Shown here: positions 5,096-5,114 of the stretch, piece after piece
How the letters are laid out: each line of letters opens with the position of its first letter
Position numbering within the stretch: the stretch's first letter is position 1
Assembly: GCA_910578405.1 (NCBI GenBank)
Contig: CAJTQO010000077.1
Location: forward strand, 1 to 5,114
DNA: 5,114 nucleotides
Origin: an uncultured Lachnospiraceae bacterium
GTDB taxonomy: Bacteria > Bacillota > Clostridia > Lachnospirales > Lachnospiraceae
Reading direction: 5' to 3'
The notes under the pieces: generated by a model
What the model saw: only the letters and a program-made list of their open reading frames with translations
Databases searched by the model: none
Told to the model about the DNA's origin: nothing
Translations under genes and position numbers: made by a program

Positions 5096-5114
5096 TGCGT
5101 TACAGTTTGTGGGA
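5096..5114. repeat. Partial second copy of the intergenic repeat core, cut by the window edge
   Basis: The last 19 bases match 3796-3814 at 16 positions, in the same orientation (both end CA/TA-CARTTTGTGGGA). The surrounding bases differ: the first copy is preceded by the TTCATTCCTGGCA arm, this one by an A/T-rich segment from about 5062. It could therefore be a related family member with different ends. The true boundaries cannot be set because the window stops here. Confidence 0.45.

Overview
The window looks like a chromosomal segment from a low-to-moderate GC anaerobic Firmicute, most likely a gut Lachnospiraceae or related Clostridia. This placement rests on the protein families (a GerMN-domain lipoprotein, a DUF4125 protein, a DUF6320-type zinc-ribbon membrane protein), strong AGGAGG-type ribosome binding sites and a tRNA-Leu gene without an encoded CCA end. 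It is inferred from sequence recognition alone, not from a database search.

Layout. Positions 56-2089 (+) hold a two-gene unit: a condensation-domain-like acyltransferase (HHxxxDG motif) followed after 36 bp by a six-helix membrane protein with an N-terminal CxxC...CxxC zinc ribbon. Positions 2249-3487 (-) hold a second two-gene unit reading toward the first: a GerMN lipoprotein, then after 21 bp a cytoplasmic DUF4125 protein. A hairpin followed by U residues at 2171-2200 ends this unit on the minus strand. A recognisable promoter for the lipoprotein (3534-3562) lies back to back with the promoter of a tRNA-Leu gene (3595-3623), with an A/T-rich stretch between the two -35 boxes.

The tRNA-Leu gene (3640-3723, +) has anticodon AAG, which needs A-to-I editing at the wobble position to read CUC, and it ends at its own hairpin terminator. 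Directly after that comes a 129-bp element bounded by 13-bp inverted repeats (3779-3907). It stops 3 bp from the stop codon of a LysR-family regulator (3911-4816, -). The right-hand 300 bp, upstream of the regulator, holds a paired 9-bp direct repeat with 20-bp period that could be an operator, a strong Shine-Dalgarno sequence leading into a 32-codon ORF, and at the very edge a 19-bp stretch matching the core of the 129-bp element in the same orientation.

The acyltransferase and its membrane partner probably modify an envelope or lipid substrate. The lipoprotein/DUF4125 pair is of unknown role. The LysR regulator's target is not visible, because the window ends soon after the divergent region. 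I saw no CRISPR array, rRNA, complete insertion sequence or clearly new defence system.
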